DNA from: Chitinophaga rupis
Lineage (GTDB): Bacteria; Bacteroidota; Bacteroidia; Chitinophagales; Chitinophagaceae
Assembly (NCBI RefSeq): GCF_900109685.1
Contig: NZ_FOBB01000008.1
Location: 186,001 to 250,000, forward strand
Length of the DNA stretch: 64,000 bases
Direction of reading: 5' to 3'
Shown: piece after piece, positions 43,101-64,000 of the stretch
Position numbering within the stretch: position 1 is the stretch's first letter
How the letters are laid out: the number at the start of each line of letters is the position of its first letter
Made by a program: the position numbers and the translations under genes
Notes under the pieces: model-generated
The model's database searches: none
Seen by the model: only the letters and a program-made list of their open reading frames with translations
Told to the model about the DNA's origin: nothing

Positions 43101-43208
43101 GGCTTACTGATCGTATTAGAGCTGCTGGAGCTGGTGAACGGAAAACTGATAGCGGAAAATAATCAGGAGAAAGGAGCTACCTTAAAAATAGAGCTGCCTG
43201 CAGCTTAG
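40122..43208 (+). CDS. Propeller-type sensor histidine kinase
   Basis: A 1028-residue membrane sensor kinase. In order: signal peptide (to about residue 25, FARL); beta-propeller with reg_prop motifs (NGLPQNSVKFIAADKAGYVW, LWIGTKTAGLYRL; about 30-620); a Y_Y_Y-like domain (about 640-735); a membrane helix (about 743-762); a coiled coil; HisKA with ITHDIKTPM (His816); and HATPase with LLDNAVKNT, DAGTGLP and SGIGLLIVLELLELV. Unlike the HTCS protein it has no receiver or DNA-binding domain, so it must signal to a separate regulator. The convergent NarL-type gene, whose stop codon overlaps its own by 4 bp, is the obvious partner. Confidence 0.92.
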   Translation: MLRLAKPVNLAVFLLLLCHNPAFARLDTVHYHLQHFTDENGLPQNSVKFIAADKAGYVWLATENGLVRLESGHYIRNFNKNELDISSSRISFLYSAPGDNELFALTEFHQLIGISCGKATVQQDIAANASADAELIYKEGADTYPVIGLPNLYEKNIRAGRYLIPVKRNSFFLIRKDSIDFIAEHQQQFRVAFHYTSPWSFFSMKGQLYYLNASGEVMVFNGQNVKTVSFTGDILQNPGYRSRRRYLKLYWNFAAEQTFVYLDEHCYVLRRMPDGSLHTRLVVNGFDFVSNRIMSVYYDAAHERAFLGSVTRGLYVFTRQPFNVLSGEQNSDDEVYYAQAELDENQVLTAQGMLFDSAGRSSLFGQIHARSFTDGRYSMVVDSLENVWYKNEQMLYKFNSKGRLQWQWEGPSPINQLYMGKDGRLWIGTKTAGLYRLAPAAPEQAPELVAEQLVNASYLQQETADLLWMGNKRGLYRLHISSRSIDTIKELNGKHIRSLNIPRPGEVWITTYDDGFFLYRQNRLHLFPLDQHKYLQTVHCLVEDDKGYYWITTNKGLFQAARKDLLAYADKQQSYVYYLYYGKDRGFKTNEFNGGCEPCGVKWSNGNISFPSMDGLVYFAPNRISAELPDKELYIEEAVLNGELVPLGDSLVLPNTFQQLKLSVSTPYFGDAANLQLSYALVEASQKDSAVWLPLGNDHTLSFSTLPSGTYQLRIRKINGFGKNNYTEKVLLITVQPAYYETVWFRLLVVLGLVIAFAVYTRLRTYKIKQQNRVLETRVTERTAELQTILASLAASEKKLRRQARTQERLMASITHDIKTPMKYLMMLAGNMSWKDKETLAPEMMTKSARAIYDTSYRMYYLLENLIQYIRTHIKNGTTVPEEVDLHELLEEKIDIFHSIALSRSTSIVNNVPPDLQFQADYQVLGVVIHNLLDNAVKNTVDGVIRLSAVNGNGMVSIIVEDAGTGLPPSLLDWINGYHGLNGNEASPMHSGIGLLIVLELLELVNGKLIAENNQEKGATLKIELPAA

Positions 43209-43846
43209 CCCATGTTCGGGTTATAAAGTTTTACTTTTTCAATTAACTCAACAATATTCGCGGTCCCCATCTTTTCAAAGATCCTGGTCTTATAGGTACT
43301 TATTGTTGTTAGCTGCAGGTGTAATGTAGCTGCTATTTTGGCCATGCTGCTGCCTTTGATCAGCAGGTTCAATACTTCTCTTTCCCTGCCGGATAGTGAG
43401 TTCAGCGGGTTTTCAGCAGCCGGCCTTGGTTGCTGCAGCCGCGAGAGGAGCTGGTCTTTTACCGCTGCGCTGATATATTTCTCGTTATTCATTACCGTCC
43501 GGAGGGCCGTTCTTATTTGCTCTTCAGAAGAATATTTTACCAGGTAACCATCAGCGCCTGCCTGTATATAATTAAGTGCAAACAGCTGTTCCTCGTAGCC
43601 GGAGAACATCAGTATCTTAATGTCGGGCTGCCTTAAGCGTACCGCATCGATCATCTGCAGGTTGTTGCCACCTGGAATATTAATATCCAGTATTAACAGG
43701 TCAAAAGGTCTTGATTCCAGCTGTGTTATAGCCTGGTCCAGTGTTTCAGCTTCTATAACCTGCGCATTCAGGAACATGCTTTTTATGATAAGTAACACGC
43801 CCAGCCGGACTATGGTGTGGTCATCGGCAATGAGTACGGTTTTCAT
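43205..43846 (-). CDS. NarL/LuxR-family response regulator
   Basis: A 213-residue response regulator. The receiver domain has ADDH at the acidic pocket and the phosphorylated Asp54 in LLILDINIPGGNN. The C-terminal GerE helix-turn-helix is LSGREREVLNLLIKGSSMAK followed by IAATLHLQLTTISTYKTRIF. It is tail-to-tail with the sensor kinase, overlapping 4 bp, and head-to-head with the giant adhesin gene across a 483-bp gap. Output genes are unknown; the gap contains repeats that it could bind. Confidence 0.92.
   Translation of the reverse strand: MKTVLIADDHTIVRLGVLLIIKSMFLNAQVIEAETLDQAITQLESRPFDLLILDINIPGGNNLQMIDAVRLRQPDIKILMFSGYEEQLFALNYIQAGADGYLVKYSSEEQIRTALRTVMNNEKYISAAVKDQLLSRLQQPRPAAENPLNSLSGREREVLNLLIKGSSMAKIAATLHLQLTTISTYKTRIFEKMGTANIVELIEKVKLYNPNMG

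Positions 43847-64000
<20,154 letters not shown>

Overview
The window looks like a chromosome segment from a Bacteroidetes bacterium, most likely family Chitinophagaceae (a Chitinophaga-like genus). The evidence is a SusC/SusD pair next to a hybrid two-component system (HTCS) regulator, TAnnTTTG-type promoter elements, Bacteroidetes-style FtsX permeases and ECF sigma factors, and a very large secreted repeat protein of a kind common in this phylum. The genus is inferred from these families, not from a marker gene.

Layout. (1) 1-3683: a divergently regulated efflux locus (TolC then EmrA/HlyD, the latter cut by the left edge), an AraC regulator and a small DoxX-like membrane protein. (2) 3815-6171: an ECF sigma factor and a secreted tannase/feruloyl-esterase-like hydrolase. 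(3) 6254-20916: a complete polysaccharide utilization locus (PUL): HTCS sensor/regulator, SusC, SusD, a heparinase II/III-type lyase and a GH97 enzyme. (4) 21031-25369: small accessory genes, including a second ECF sigma factor with a putative anti-sigma protein, a membrane protein, a YdjC-type deacetylase, a Crp/Fnr regulator and a DUF2306 membrane protein. (5) 25415-31544: carbohydrate-related genes (a PHP-like secreted protein, a cupin, a GH29 fucosidase, a decayed GH27 remnant and a Tat-exported GH28-like protein). (6) 31534-40019: an acyltransferase, an ABC/FtsX permease, a methyltransferase, a VOC protein, an SDR, an AraC regulator, a membrane protein and a DUF1080 protein. (7) 40122-43846: a propeller-type sensor kinase and a NarL-type response regulator, overlapping tail to tail. 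(8) 44330 to the right edge: one uninterrupted reading frame of at least 6557 codons encoding a giant modular surface protein (signal peptide, beta-helix, seven LamG-like modules, at least 24 Calx-beta repeats).

How the parts fit. The PUL would bind, import and cleave a polysaccharide sensed by its HTCS. The GH29/GH28 cluster is a second, SusCD-less carbohydrate cluster with its own LacI-type operator candidate. The two-component pair sits beside the giant adhesin gene and could control it.

The strongest unexplained signal is regulatory. Two divergent intergenic regions, one at each ECF sigma gene, each carry a pair of outward-facing elements with an identical 8-base upstream box (TGTAACCT) and an identical 14-base spacer. 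The downstream boxes differ between the two loci. This looks like two autoregulated ECF regulons that also drive the divergent membrane-protein genes. The most striking coding feature is the giant repeat protein, most of whose Calx-beta repeats keep an exact 360-bp period.
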